Assembly (NCBI RefSeq): GCF_900112375.1 | Contig: NZ_FOLS01000021.1 | Location: forward strand, 62,001 to 126,000 | Source: Pseudomonas citronellolis | Lineage (GTDB): Bacteria; Pseudomonadota; Gammaproteobacteria; Pseudomonadales; Pseudomonadaceae | Direction of reading: 5' to 3' | Length of the DNA: 64,000 bases | In this document: positions 26,560 through 35,170 of the stretch, piece after piece | Numbering within the stretch: position 1 is the stretch's first letter | How the letters are laid out: each line of letters opens with the position of its first letter | The notes under the pieces: model-generated | The model's database searches: none | Seen by the model: the letters and a program-made list of their open reading frames with translations, nothing else | What the model was told of the DNA's origin: nothing | Position numbers and translations under genes: made by a program

Positions 26560-28127
26560 GCCGGCGCTCCCGGGCCGAACAGCCGGCGCCAGCCGTCGCA
26601 CAGCGCCTGGCGCAGTTCGCCGGGCGGCGGGCGGTGGCCGTAGGCGAGGGCCTGCCAGTGGCCGGTCAGCTCCCGCGCGTAGCTGTCCAGTTCGGGCCGC
26701 TGCAGGCCTTCAACCTGGCCCAGCACTTCGCCTTCGGTGCTGGAATCGCGCAGCGGCACCCGGTAGTCGTGCAGCAGGCGGCTGAGCAGGGCGCGGTAGA
26801 GCAGGCCCAGGGCCGCGCGGGGCTGCTCGTCCCAGAGCCGCTCGGCGGCGCTGGCGACGTCCTCGGGCAGGCTTTCCGGCGCCAGTTCCAGGCCGAACAG
26901 CACCGCCGGCGCCTCGCGCGGGGCCTTCTGCGGCAGGCCCAGGCGGGAGGCGAACAGGCGCAGCCATTCGCGGTAGCGCCACAGCAGCAGGACCACGGCG
27001 GCGATCAGCGCGGCCCACAGCAGCGTCTGCAGCGATTGCAGGATCAGGCCCAGCGGCCGCCAGTGGGCCAGGGCGTCGAAGAAGGCCTTGAGGTCGTCCT
27101 CGCTGCCCTTGCCGGCCTTCTCCTTGGGCGGCTCGCCCAGGCGCCAGCGGGTGACCGTCTCGCTGTTGCGGAAGGGTGGGGCGTCGAGCAGGGCGTCGAC
27201 GGCCTGGCGCGACTGCTCGCTGGTCAGCTTCTGGTGCAGCAGGCGCGCGGCTTCGGGGTCGTTCGGGTCCTGGTTGGGCAGCGGGCAGCTGGTGGCGCTT
27301 TCCGCGGCCCAGGGCGCGCTGCTGGGCAGCATCGCCAGGGCGCCGGCACACACCAGCAGCAGGGCGTAGGCGCTGCCCACCAGGCGCTGGCGCAGGCGGC
27401 GGAACACCAGTTCGATGTCCCAGGCCTCCAGCTCGGTGCGGCGGTTGAGGTAGAGGGTGAAGCCGCAGGCCACGTAGACCGGTTCCCAGACCACTAGGAC
27501 CAGCGCGTAGAGCAGGTTGGACAGGTGCTCCAGCCATTGCCAGTCGCCTTGCAGGGCATCCAGCAGGGCCTGCCATTTCCAGTCCGACAGCCATTGCTGC
27601 GGCAGCATCAGGTAGAGCAGCGCCATCAGCCCCAGGTACAGGGCCAGCTCGAAGTGCATGCCGACCACCGTCAACCAGGTGGCGCCGCCGGCGTTGCGCT
27701 GGCCCAGCACCACCAGGCGCTGGCTGCGCGCCTGGCCGGCCAGGCCCTCCAGTTGCAGCACCGGCAGGTCGAAGCTGCGCGTCGGGCTGAAGCGCCGCCA
27801 CAGCAGGCTGGGCAGCAGCTGGCGCCGCAGCAGGCCGGGGAAGGCGCGCAGGGCCTCGCGCAGCGTCGGGGTATCGGCGAACAGGGCGCGGGAGAGGATG
27901 TACAGCGGCAGGCGCTCGAAGGCCGGCTTCAGCCACCAGAAGATCAGGATGGCCAGGCTGGAGTAGTCCCACAGCAACAGGCTGAGCACGGCGAACACCG
28001 GCAGCGTGACCAGCGCCCAGCTGGCCATCAGCAGCCCGGCATGCCGTCGCGCCAGGAGCACGCCGAGGTCCAGCGCCTCCCAGGCGCTGCGCGGGCGGAT
28101 CGCCACGCTGGCGTCAGTCAGGCGCAT
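26556..28127 (-). CDS. DUF4129 domain multi-spanning membrane protein
   Basis: 523 aa. About six hydrophobic segments in the N-terminal half (GLLMASWALVTLPVFAVLSL; LYLGLMALLYLML; LVGSAYALLLVCAGALAML), one near 370 (LLWAALIAAVVLLLW), then the DUF4129 C-terminus with RAALGLLYRALLSRLLHDY and STEGEVLGQV. DUF4129 is otherwise seen at the end of TgpA-type transglutaminases, but the transglutaminase domain is absent here. It overlaps DUF4350 by 4 bp and the SpoIIM-like gene by 14 bp. Confidence 0.85.
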   Translation of the reverse strand: MRLTDASVAIRPRSAWEALDLGVLLARRHAGLLMASWALVTLPVFAVLSLLLWDYSSLAILIFWWLKPAFERLPLYILSRALFADTPTLREALRAFPGLLRRQLLPSLLWRRFSPTRSFDLPVLQLEGLAGQARSQRLVVLGQRNAGGATWLTVVGMHFELALYLGLMALLYLMLPQQWLSDWKWQALLDALQGDWQWLEHLSNLLYALVLVVWEPVYVACGFTLYLNRRTELEAWDIELVFRRLRQRLVGSAYALLLVCAGALAMLPSSAPWAAESATSCPLPNQDPNDPEAARLLHQKLTSEQSRQAVDALLDAPPFRNSETVTRWRLGEPPKEKAGKGSEDDLKAFFDALAHWRPLGLILQSLQTLLWAALIAAVVLLLWRYREWLRLFASRLGLPQKAPREAPAVLFGLELAPESLPEDVASAAERLWDEQPRAALGLLYRALLSRLLHDYRVPLRDSSTEGEVLGQVEGLQRPELDSYARELTGHWQALAYGHRPPPGELRQALCDGWRRLFGPGAPA

Positions 28128-29097
28128 GGCGCTGGCGTCCGGCGAACAGGAAGTAGCTGCCGACCAGCAGCCAGAGCGCGGCGCCGACGCCGTACTTGAC
28201 CGTGGCCGGGAAGCGCGTGAGCGAGGACCAGTAGCCCTCGACGAAGGCGGCTATGAGCAGCAGCAGGATTACCCCGGCGACCAGCTGGATGGCCTTGGCC
28301 GCGGCCTGGCGCAACGCCTCGCCGCGGCTCAGGCGGCCCGGGGCGAGCAGTGCCCAGCCGAGCTTGAGCCCGGCGGCGCCGGCGAAGGTGACGGCGGTCA
28401 GCTCGAAGGCGCCGTGGCCGATGACGAAGGACCAGAAGGTCTGCACGTAGCCGATCTGCGTCAGGTGGCCGGCCACCGCGCCTATCATCAGGCCGTTGAA
28501 GAACAGGAAGAACAGGCTGCCCAGGCCGAACAGCAGGCCGCTGGCGAAGGTCTGGAAGGCGATGCCGATGTTGTTCATCACGTAGAAGGCGAACATCTGC
28601 CAGTTGTCCCCGGCGCCGCGCTCGCCCAGCGGGCCCAGGCGCGCGGCGTCGGGGGCGTACATGCCTTCCATCTCCGCCACCCGTTCGGCGCTGAGCACGC
28701 TGTAGACCAGGTCGGGGAAGCAGTACACCAGCACGCCCATGAGCAGCAGGGTGCCGTAGAACAGCAGGCTGGCGACGGCGATGGCGCGCCACTGCTCGCG
28801 CACCAGGCGCGGGAAGCCGGCCAGCAGGAAGCCGATCAGCCGCGAGCCGAGGTGGCTGCGGTGGCGGTAGAACTGCTGGTGGCCGCGCATGGCCAGTTGC
28901 TGCAGGTGGTCGATCAGGTGGCTGCTGTAGCCGCGGTCCTGGGCCAGGGCCAGTTGCTGGCAGAGGCTGCGGTAGTCGCTGGCGAAGTCGCCGTCGCGGG
29001 TGGATTCCTCGCGCTTGCCGTTTTCCAGCTGTTCCAGGCGCTTGGCGAAGCGCTTCCAGTCGTTGCGGTGGCGCTGCTCGAACAGGCTCTGCTTCAT
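28114..29097 (-). CDS. SpoIIM-like (stage II sporulation M family) membrane protein
   Basis: 327 aa from ATG 29097. A soluble basic N-terminus (about 100 residues, HRSHLGSRLIGF near its end) precedes five to six membrane segments, including FNGLMIGAVAGHLTQIGY and FVIGHGAFELTAVTFAGAAG, the conserved SpoIIM/CAAX-like core. The name is historical; nothing suggests sporulation here. Overlaps the DUF4129 gene by 14 bp and the RDD gene by 4 bp. Confidence 0.88.
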   Translation of the reverse strand: MKQSLFEQRHRNDWKRFAKRLEQLENGKREESTRDGDFASDYRSLCQQLALAQDRGYSSHLIDHLQQLAMRGHQQFYRHRSHLGSRLIGFLLAGFPRLVREQWRAIAVASLLFYGTLLLMGVLVYCFPDLVYSVLSAERVAEMEGMYAPDAARLGPLGERGAGDNWQMFAFYVMNNIGIAFQTFASGLLFGLGSLFFLFFNGLMIGAVAGHLTQIGYVQTFWSFVIGHGAFELTAVTFAGAAGLKLGWALLAPGRLSRGEALRQAAAKAIQLVAGVILLLLIAAFVEGYWSSLTRFPATVKYGVGAALWLLVGSYFLFAGRQRHAPD

Positions 29098-29819
29098 GGC
29101 GCCAGGCCTCCGCCGAGCAGGCCGCTGGCGATGCCGGCCAGGCGCGTCTCGGCCTGTTCCGCGGGCACGCCCAGGGGCTCGGCGAGAATCCCCGCCAGTT
29201 CCTCGCGGCGCGCCGCCGACAGGCCCGCGGCGCGTTCGCTGAAGCCGGTGACGGCGCGCTGCTCGGCCAGGCTCAGCGGGCACGGCGGCAGCAGCGGCGG
29301 CACCTGGGAAAGCTGCGGCCGGCTCGGCGGCGGGTCGCGGTAGATCACCAGGGTGCCGGCGGCCAGGTCGCCCAGGCGCTTGAACGCCGGGTTGGACAGG
29401 CAGGCGAGCAGGCCCAGGGTGTAGCCGAAGGGCAGGATGTCGGCGAAGCGCAGCAGGTTGCGCAGCAGCGAGGCGGACCAGCCGACCGGCGTGCCGTCGT
29501 CGTGGACCACGCGCAGGCCCATGACCTGCTTGCCGGGCGAACGTCCCTGGTTGAGCACTTCGAACAGGACCATGTACCACCAGGTGACGAGGAAGGTGAG
29601 CAGCAGCCCCAGGCCGGTGCCGAGCTGGCCGAGGAAGGCCAGCAGGATGTACATCACCAGCATCAGCAGCACGCGGATGCCCAGGTCGATCAGGTAGGCC
29701 AGGGCGCGGGCCACCGGCCCGGCCGGGCGCAGCAGCAGGTCGATGCCTTCCGGGGTTTCCACCTGGTAGCGGGTGTCCAGCGGCGGGCTGGCGGGGCGTG
29801 GTGGCGCGGCGGCGATCAA
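29094..29819 (-). CDS. RDD family membrane protein
   Basis: 241 aa. Three membrane segments (about 42-62, 66-88, 125-145) with RDD-family signatures RALAYLIDLGIRVLLM, GRSPGKQVMGLRVVHDDG and NLLRFADILP, and a soluble C-terminal tail of about 75 residues. First gene of the strictly overlapping part of the cluster. 90 bp separates it from the upstream membrane gene. Confidence 0.88.
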   Translation of the reverse strand: MIAAAPPRPASPPLDTRYQVETPEGIDLLLRPAGPVARALAYLIDLGIRVLLMLVMYILLAFLGQLGTGLGLLLTFLVTWWYMVLFEVLNQGRSPGKQVMGLRVVHDDGTPVGWSASLLRNLLRFADILPFGYTLGLLACLSNPAFKRLGDLAAGTLVIYRDPPPSRPQLSQVPPLLPPCPLSLAEQRAVTGFSERAAGLSAARREELAGILAEPLGVPAEQAETRLAGIASGLLGGGLAP

Positions 29820-29909
29820 GGGCGTTGGCAGTCGCTAGAGGGAAAGTCCGATGCTAGCCAGCGCCGCCCGGCTAGGCAACCAGGGCGGCGGGCAATTCCG
29901 GGCTGTTTC

Positions 29910-30665
29910 TCAGTTGGCCGGCGGCAAGACGCCGAAGATGGTGCGGTAGAGCACGCCGATGGCGATGAAGGCCAGCGGCAGCGTCCAGACCAGGCCGATC
30001 AGCAGCGGGATGGCGCTGAGCAGCATGATCAGGCCGAGCGCCAGGAACAGGCCGAAGACCTTGAACCAGTGCTGGCCGATGGCTTTGCGCGAGGCCTCCA
30101 TGGCCTGCCAGGGCGACAGACCGCGCTCCACCACCAGCGGGATGGCCAGGGCATAGGAGACGCCCAGGTAGATGCCCGGCAGCACCAGCAGGAACAGGCC
30201 CAGGTAGGTCAGCACGGTGATCGCAAGGCCGGTGATGAGCAGCGGGACGAACAGGCCGAAGTAGGCGAACAGCTCGTTGATGGTCGCCGGCTGGTCGGCG
30301 GCGCGGCGGATGCCGATCATGTTCAGCCCGGCCAGCAGCGGGTAGCAGAGCGCGCTGGCGAGGACGCTGACGATGATTTGCAGCGCGCCGGGTTCGGAGT
30401 CGTGGATCAGGCCCAGCAGGCCGAGGACGAAGGCGATGACGAAGCTCAGCAGGTTGACCGCCACGCCGTAGATGATCGCCGCGACCACCAGCGTGCCCTT
30501 CATGCCCTTGACCTTGTGCCAGGCTTCGCCCAGCACGTCGCCGATGCGGAAGTCGTAGCCGCGGGCAAGGGCTTCCTCGATGCTGGGCGCGCCCGCGCCC
30601 GTGGGGTCCTGCTGCAGCTGGCTGGCCGGTGTCGCGTAGGGGTTCTGTTCGAATTCCTGGTTCAT
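29910..30665 (-). CDS. Multi-spanning membrane protein upstream of the MoxR cluster
   Basis: 251 aa from ATG 30665 (an in-frame TTG at 30674 is less likely; AGGGAT precedes the ATG). Soluble N-terminus of about 60 residues (MNQEFEQNPYATPASQL), then about five to six TM segments. The N-terminus NPYATP and the WKVKG/AWHKVKGMKGTLVVA stretch resemble BPSS1780-type/DUF975-like proteins, but I do not assign a family firmly. Divergent from sbcB; same strand as the MoxR cluster, so possibly its first gene. Confidence 0.75.
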   Translation of the reverse strand: MNQEFEQNPYATPASQLQQDPTGAGAPSIEEALARGYDFRIGDVLGEAWHKVKGMKGTLVVAAIIYGVAVNLLSFVIAFVLGLLGLIHDSEPGALQIIVSVLASALCYPLLAGLNMIGIRRAADQPATINELFAYFGLFVPLLITGLAITVLTYLGLFLLVLPGIYLGVSYALAIPLVVERGLSPWQAMEASRKAIGQHWFKVFGLFLALGLIMLLSAIPLLIGLVWTLPLAFIAIGVLYRTIFGVLPPAN

Positions 30666-30749
30666 ATGAGCCAATCCCTGGTGATGTGAAAGAAACCGCG
30701 CCTACACCATAACCCATACCGAGGTTCCGGGCAGCCCGCGGGGGGATGG

Positions 30750-30755
30750 TAGACT
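30750..30755 (+). promoter_or_regulatory. Candidate -10 element for sbcB
   Basis: TAGACT followed by GCCCGGC, 26 bp before the sbcB ATG. The same GGTnnACTGCCCG context precedes the genes at 43202 (43141) and 46123 (46080). No good -35 hexamer is evident. Confidence 0.35.
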
Positions 30756-30781
30756 GCCCGGCCAGGCCAAGGGAGAGCGTC

Positions 30782-32215
30782 ATGACCGCCAGCATCTTCT
30801 GGTACGACTACGAGACCACCGGCATCGACCCGCGCCGCGACCGCCCGTTGCAGGTCGCCGGCATCCGCACCGACGAGGCGCTCAACGAGATCGAGGCGCC
30901 GCTGAACTTCTATTGCCGCCCCAGCGACGACATCCTGCCGCACCCGGCGGCCTGTCTGATCACCGGCATCACCCCGCGGCGCCTGGAAGAACAGGGCCTG
31001 GGCGAAGCCGAGTTCATGACCCGCCTGCACGCCGAGCTGTCGCGTCCGGGCACCTGCGTGGCCGGCTACAACACCCTGCGCTTCGACGACGAAGTCACGC
31101 GCTACAGCCTCTACCGCAACTTCTTCGACCCCTACGCCCGCGAATGGCAAGGCGGCAACAGCCGCTGGGACCTCATCGACCTGGTGCGCACCGCCTACGC
31201 GCTGCGCCCGGAAGGCATCCAGTGGCCGCTGAACGACGAGGGCGTGGTCACCCTGAAGCTGGAGCGTCTGACCGAGGCCAACGGCCTGGAGCACGGCCAG
31301 GCCCACGACGCCCTGTCCGACGTGCGCGCGACCATCGCCATGGCCCGGCTGCTCCGCCAGCGCCAGCCCAAGCTCTACGACTTCCTCTACCGCCTGCGCG
31401 GCAAGCACGCGGTGCTCGACCAGGTGCAACTGCTCAAGCCGCTGGTGCACGTGTCCGGGCGTTTCTCGGCGGCGCGCAGCTTCCTGTCGCTGGTGCTGCC
31501 GCTGGCGTGGCACCCGCGCAACCGCAACGCCCTGATCGTCTGCGACCTGGGGCTGGACCCGGCGCCGTTGCTGGAGCTGGATGCCGAGGCCCTGCGCCAG
31601 CGCCTGTACACCCGCCGCGAGGAACTGGGCGAGGGCGAGCTGCCGGTGCCGCTGAAGCTGGTGCACGTCAACCGCTGCCCGGTGCTGGCGCCGCTGGCGG
31701 TGCTGCGCGAGCAGGACCAGGCGCGCCTGGGCATCGACCTGGCGGCCTGGCAGGCACGCGCGCAGGTGCTGGCCGAAGGCAAGCCGCAGTGGCAGGACAA
31801 GCTGGCCGCGATATATGAACAAGAGAACTTCCCCGGCGTCGAGGATCCGGAACAGCAGCTATATGACGGGTTTATCGGCGACCGTGACCGGCGGCTCTGC
31901 GAACAGGTGCGCCAGGCGGACCCTGTGCGCCTGGGACGAGAACAATGGCCATTCGACGATCCGCGTCTGGTGGAACTTCTGTTCCGTTATCGCGCGCGGA
32001 ATTTTCCGGAAACTTTGTCTACGGCCGAGCAGGAACAATGGCGGGAGTTCTGTCGTTGCCGGCTGATGCTCGACGAGTACGGTGCGCCCAATACCCTCGC
32101 GAACTTTGAAGTGGCTCTGGCCGAACAGCTCGAAAATACTGGGCTGCAGGGTAGGGCATTGCTGCAGGAATGGCAGGCATATGCCGCTGTCTTGCGTCAG
32201 CGTTATTGCCTTTAG
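30782..32215 (+). CDS. sbcB: Exodeoxyribonuclease I
   Basis: 477 aa from ATG 30782 (AAGGGAGAG upstream). 3'-5' single-strand DNA exonuclease of the DEDDh type used in recombination and mismatch repair. Exo motif I FWYDYETTG at residues 5-14, motif II GYNTLRFDDEV, motif III HDALSDVRAT; the C-terminal SH3-like and SSB-contact regions follow. The last ~130 codons (from about 31815) are visibly lower in GC than the first part. It shares a bidirectional terminator with mvaT. Confidence 0.95.
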   Translation: MTASIFWYDYETTGIDPRRDRPLQVAGIRTDEALNEIEAPLNFYCRPSDDILPHPAACLITGITPRRLEEQGLGEAEFMTRLHAELSRPGTCVAGYNTLRFDDEVTRYSLYRNFFDPYAREWQGGNSRWDLIDLVRTAYALRPEGIQWPLNDEGVVTLKLERLTEANGLEHGQAHDALSDVRATIAMARLLRQRQPKLYDFLYRLRGKHAVLDQVQLLKPLVHVSGRFSAARSFLSLVLPLAWHPRNRNALIVCDLGLDPAPLLELDAEALRQRLYTRREELGEGELPVPLKLVHVNRCPVLAPLAVLREQDQARLGIDLAAWQARAQVLAEGKPQWQDKLAAIYEQENFPGVEDPEQQLYDGFIGDRDRRLCEQVRQADPVRLGREQWPFDDPRLVELLFRYRARNFPETLSTAEQEQWREFCRCRLMLDEYGAPNTLANFEVALAEQLENTGLQGRALLQEWQAYAAVLRQRYCL

Positions 32216-32241
32216 TGTTCGGCGAGTTCTTCGCGGGCAAT

Positions 32242-32269
32242 AAAAAACGCCAGCCGAGGCTGGCGTTTT
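32242..32269. terminator. Bidirectional terminator between sbcB and mvaT
   Basis: AAAAAACGCCAGCC-GA-GGCTGGCGTTTT, perfect stem with A/T tracts on both sides, serving the two convergent genes. Confidence 0.92.
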
Positions 32270-32285
32270 CGCGTGGCGCGGGGGC

Positions 32286-32660
32286 TCAACCCAGCAGGGT
32301 GGCCCAGCTCTCGACGGTGTCGGCGCCCCACTTGGCCTTCCATTCCTTGAGCGTCTTGTGGTTGCCGCCCTTGGTTTCGATGACTTCGCCGTTATGCGGG
32401 TTCTTGTACTGCTTGACCTTGCGCGCGCGCTTGCTGCCGGTGGCCTTGGCGGCACGCGGGGCCTTGCTCAGTTTGGCGTCCGGATCGAGCAGCGCGAGGA
32501 TGTCACGCAGGGACTTGCCATAGCCGCCCATGAGCGTGCGGAGTTTCTCTTCGAACTCCAGTTCCTTCTTCAGCTTGTCGTCCTTCTCCAGGGACTTGAG
32601 GCGCTCTTGAAGTTCCTTGATGGCTTCTTCGGTGGCGCGGTACTCATTGATCAGTGACAT
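32286..32660 (-). CDS. mvaT: MvaT H-NS-like xenogeneic silencer
   Basis: 124 aa, the family length. N-terminal coiled-coil dimerisation region (MSLINEYRATEEAIKELQER to about residue 60), flexible basic linker (PRAAKATGSKRARKVK), and the C-terminal AT-rich-DNA-binding domain with NPHNGEVIETKGGNHKTLKEW. MvaT binds AT-rich DNA, silences acquired genes and represses biofilm and virulence genes in Pseudomonas. Its own upstream region (32661-32815) is the most AT-rich stretch of the window, which fits autoregulation. Confidence 0.97.
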   Translation of the reverse strand: MSLINEYRATEEAIKELQERLKSLEKDDKLKKELEFEEKLRTLMGGYGKSLRDILALLDPDAKLSKAPRAAKATGSKRARKVKQYKNPHNGEVIETKGGNHKTLKEWKAKWGADTVESWATLLG

Positions 32661-32712
32661 GTCGGCGTACCTTGTCTTGAGGTCAAGCGTTGCTGGAATA
32701 TTAGTATTCCCA

Positions 32713-32741
32713 ATAATAGTCAGCCGATTTGTTCGAGTAAA
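32713..32741 (-). promoter_or_regulatory. Candidate sigma-70 promoter of mvaT
   Basis: On the minus strand, TTTACT (32736-32741) and TATTAT (32713-32718) are separated by exactly 17 bases, with the -10 about 53 bp before the mvaT ATG. It lies in an AT-rich region where MvaT itself could bind. Confidence 0.55.
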
Positions 32742-32911
32742 CCATTGGATAAAGTTTTCTGGCTACTTAACGTAATATTTAACTTGCTTCGATAGACGCA
32801 TTGTCCGCGCACTTAAATCAGGACCTGTCCGAATGTCCCTTGCCGGCGGTCGCGGTTTTCCCGGGCAGCCGCTAGAATGGCGGCCTTCGCGAAGTATCTG
32901 GAGCTACACCC

Positions 32912-33763
32912 ATGCGCACTTTCCGACTGGTGATCGCCTGTCCCGACGGGGTCGGCATCGTCGCCAAGGTGAGTAATTTCCTGGCCACTTACAACGGCTG
33001 GATCACCGAGGCCAGTCATCACTCCGACAACGACAACGGCTGGTTCTTCATGCGGCACGAGATTCGCGCCGACTCCCTGCCGTTCGACCTCGACGGGTTC
33101 CGCCAGGCCTTCGCCCCCATCGCCCGCGAGTTCAACATGGTCTGGCGCATCACCGACTCGGCGGTGAAGAAGCGCGTGGTGCTGATGGCCAGCCGCGAGT
33201 CGCACTGCCTGGCCGACCTGCTGCACCGCTGGCACAGCGGCGAGCTGGACTGCGAGATCCCCTGCGTGATCGCCAACCACGACGACCTGCGCAGCATGGT
33301 CGAATGGCACGGCATCCCGTACTTCCACGTGCCGGTGGATGCGAAGAACAAGCAGCCGGCCTTCGACGAGGTGTCGCGGCTGATCGACGAGCACCAGGCC
33401 GACAACGTGGTGCTGGCGCGCTACATGCAGATCCTGCCGCCGGACCTGTGCCAGAAGTACCGCCACCAGGTGATCAACATCCACCACAGCTTCCTGCCCT
33501 CGTTCATCGGCGCCAAGCCCTATCACCAGGCGTCGCTGCGCGGCGTGAAACTGATCGGCGCGACCTGCCACTATGTCACCGAGGAACTGGACGCCGGCCC
33601 GATCATCGAGCAGGACGTGGTGCGCGTGAGCCATCGCGACAACGTCGAGGAGATGGTGCGCCTGGGCAAGGACGTGGAAAAGATGGTGCTGGCGCGCGGT
33701 TTGCGCTATCACCTGGAAGACCGCGTGCTGGTGCACGATAACAAGACAGTGGTGTTCGACTGA
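32912..33763 (+). CDS. purU: Formyltetrahydrofolate deformylase
   Basis: 283 aa. Hydrolyses 10-formyl-THF to formate and THF, balancing one-carbon pools and supplying formate to PurT. N-terminal ACT domain (about 1-80, FRLVIACPDGVGIVAKVSNF), then the formyl-transferase-type domain with the catalytic Asn/His/Asp set in VINIHHSFLPSFIGAKPYHQA and TEELDAGPI. A TAGAAT -10-like hexamer lies at 32873. The stop codon TGA is inside the 5-bp direct repeat that flanks a MITE-like element. Confidence 0.95.
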   Translation: MRTFRLVIACPDGVGIVAKVSNFLATYNGWITEASHHSDNDNGWFFMRHEIRADSLPFDLDGFRQAFAPIAREFNMVWRITDSAVKKRVVLMASRESHCLADLLHRWHSGELDCEIPCVIANHDDLRSMVEWHGIPYFHVPVDAKNKQPAFDEVSRLIDEHQADNVVLARYMQILPPDLCQKYRHQVINIHHSFLPSFIGAKPYHQASLRGVKLIGATCHYVTEELDAGPIIEQDVVRVSHRDNVEEMVRLGKDVEKMVLARGLRYHLEDRVLVHDNKTVVFD

Positions 33764-33906
33764 GGACCTGTCCACGATCTGCTGCGCGTCGGCATAACTG
33801 CGTTAAAAACAGGCGAGCGATGCTCATTTAGCGGACTAAACTGCGCTCTCTCGCCTGTTTTTGCCTTGTTCTGCTCTAGCTCGCGAGATCGTAAACAGGC
33901 CCTGAG
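33760..33906. mobile_element. MITE-like element at the purU stop codon
   Basis: 137-bp element (33765-33901) with 16-bp imperfect terminal inverted repeats: GACCTGTCCACGATCT on the left, and on the right the complement of GGCCTGTTTACGATCT (13 of 16 matching). It is flanked by CTGAG direct repeats (33760-33764 and 33902-33906), a possible 5-bp target duplication. Inside is a second inverted repeat, AAAAACAGGCGAG..CTCGCCTGTTTTT, which could terminate transcription from either side. It encodes no protein. Confidence 0.7.
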
Positions 33907-33948
33907 CCGCATTGGCCGGGCGAACCCGCGAAGCAGGAGAGCCCGGCC

Positions 33949-34134
33949 ATGTCCGACGAGAAAGCCCCCGGCACAGCCACCCCGCCGCCCACCCTGGGCG
34001 AGGGCTGTACCAGCCGCTACGACATCGATGCGCTGAGCGAGGAGGACGGCACCGAGTTCCCCGGCGCCGCCGAACTCTGGCGCGAAGTGCAGGACGAAAG
34101 GGGGCGCCCCGAGGCGCCGCCGAAGAAACCCTAG
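33949..34134 (+). CDS. Small acidic hypothetical protein (61 aa)
   Basis: Starts at ATG 33949 behind CAGGAGA and ends 26 bp before the alcohol dehydrogenase. Proline-rich and acidic (TATPPPTLGEG, DIDALSEEDGTEFPG), probably unstructured; no cysteine pair or membrane segment. The strong ribosome site and spacing make it a plausible real gene co-transcribed with the dehydrogenase. No family recognised. Confidence 0.55.
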   Translation: MSDEKAPGTATPPPTLGEGCTSRYDIDALSEEDGTEFPGAAELWREVQDERGRPEAPPKKP

Positions 34135-34160
34135 CCGATTCGCCCGTGTGGAGGTGACCC

Positions 34161-35144
34161 ATGCGCGCCATGCTGCTCGAACAGGTGGGCCAGCCGCTGC
34201 GATTGCGCGAGCTGCCCGTGCCGCAACCCGGCCCAGGTGAGCTGCGCGTGCGCGTGGCGGCCTGCGGGGTGTGCCGTACCGACCTGCACGTGGTCGATGG
34301 CGAACTGCCGGCGGTGCCCCTGCCGGTGATCCCCGGGCACGAGATCGTCGGCTACGTCGATGCCCTGGGCGCGGGCGTCGAGGGTTTCGCTCTGGGCCAG
34401 CGGGTCGGCGTGCCCTGGCTGGGGCATACCTGCGGTCACTGTCCGCCCTGTACCCGCGACCAGGAAAACCTCTGCGACGCGCCGCAGTTCACCGGCTACA
34501 CCCGGCCGGGAGGCTATGCCGAGTACGTGGTGGCAGATGCGCGTTTCACCTTCGCCCTGGGCGAGGCGGGCGACGATGCCGAGCTGGCGCCGCTGCTCTG
34601 CGCCGGGCTGATCGGCTGGCGCTCGCTGGTCAAGGCCGGCGACGGCCGGCGCCTGGGCCTCTACGGCTTCGGCGCGGCGGCGCACATCGTGCTGCAGGTG
34701 GCGCGCTGGCAGGGGCGCGAGGTCTACGCCTTCAGCCGTCCCGGCGACCACGCCGCCGAGGCTTTTGCCCGCTCATTGGGCGCCGTCTGGGCCGGCCCAT
34801 CCGACCAGGCGCCGCCGCAGCCGCTGGACGCGGCGATCATCTACGCCCCGGCCGGCGAACTGGTGCCCGCCGCGTTGCGCGCCGTGCGCAAGGGCGGCCG
34901 GGTGGTCTGTGCCGGCATCCACATGAGCGACATCCCGAGCTTCCCCTACTCGATCCTGTGGGGCGAACGCGAGCTGGTTTCAGTAGCCAACCTGACCCGC
35001 CGCGACGGCCTGGAGTTCTTCCCCGTCGCCGCCCGGGCCAGGGTGCGTACCGAGGTGCAGCGGTACCCGCTGGAGCAGGCCAACCAGGCCCTGGACGACC
35101 TGCGCCACGGACGCTTCCAGGGCGCGGCGGTGTTGGTGCCGTAA
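34161..35144 (+). CDS. Zinc-dependent alcohol dehydrogenase
   Basis: 327 aa, MDR superfamily. Catalytic zinc ligands in ACGVCRTD (Cys) and PGHEIVG (His-Glu); structural zinc lobe CGHCPPCTRDQENLC with four cysteines. The Rossmann fold is LGLYGFGAAAHIVLQVA, where the usual GxGxxG is partly altered. Close to AdhA/propanol-preferring types. GGAGG ribosome site; follows the 61-aa gene by 26 bp. Followed by a repeat-filled gap. Confidence 0.9.
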   Translation: MRAMLLEQVGQPLRLRELPVPQPGPGELRVRVAACGVCRTDLHVVDGELPAVPLPVIPGHEIVGYVDALGAGVEGFALGQRVGVPWLGHTCGHCPPCTRDQENLCDAPQFTGYTRPGGYAEYVVADARFTFALGEAGDDAELAPLLCAGLIGWRSLVKAGDGRRLGLYGFGAAAHIVLQVARWQGREVYAFSRPGDHAAEAFARSLGAVWAGPSDQAPPQPLDAAIIYAPAGELVPAALRAVRKGGRVVCAGIHMSDIPSFPYSILWGERELVSVANLTRRDGLEFFPVAARARVRTEVQRYPLEQANQALDDLRHGRFQGAAVLVP

Positions 35145-35170
35145 AGGGAGCGTGGTGTGGATGTTCGGCC

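Noticed and set aside
28114..29097. Sporulation gene
   Set aside because: SpoIIM is only a family name; the organism is a Gram-negative pseudomonad and the context is a MoxR cluster.
32821..32830. Second complete MITE upstream of purU
   Set aside because: Only a 10-bp end-like match (GGACCTGTCC) and no opposite end or direct repeat; could be chance.
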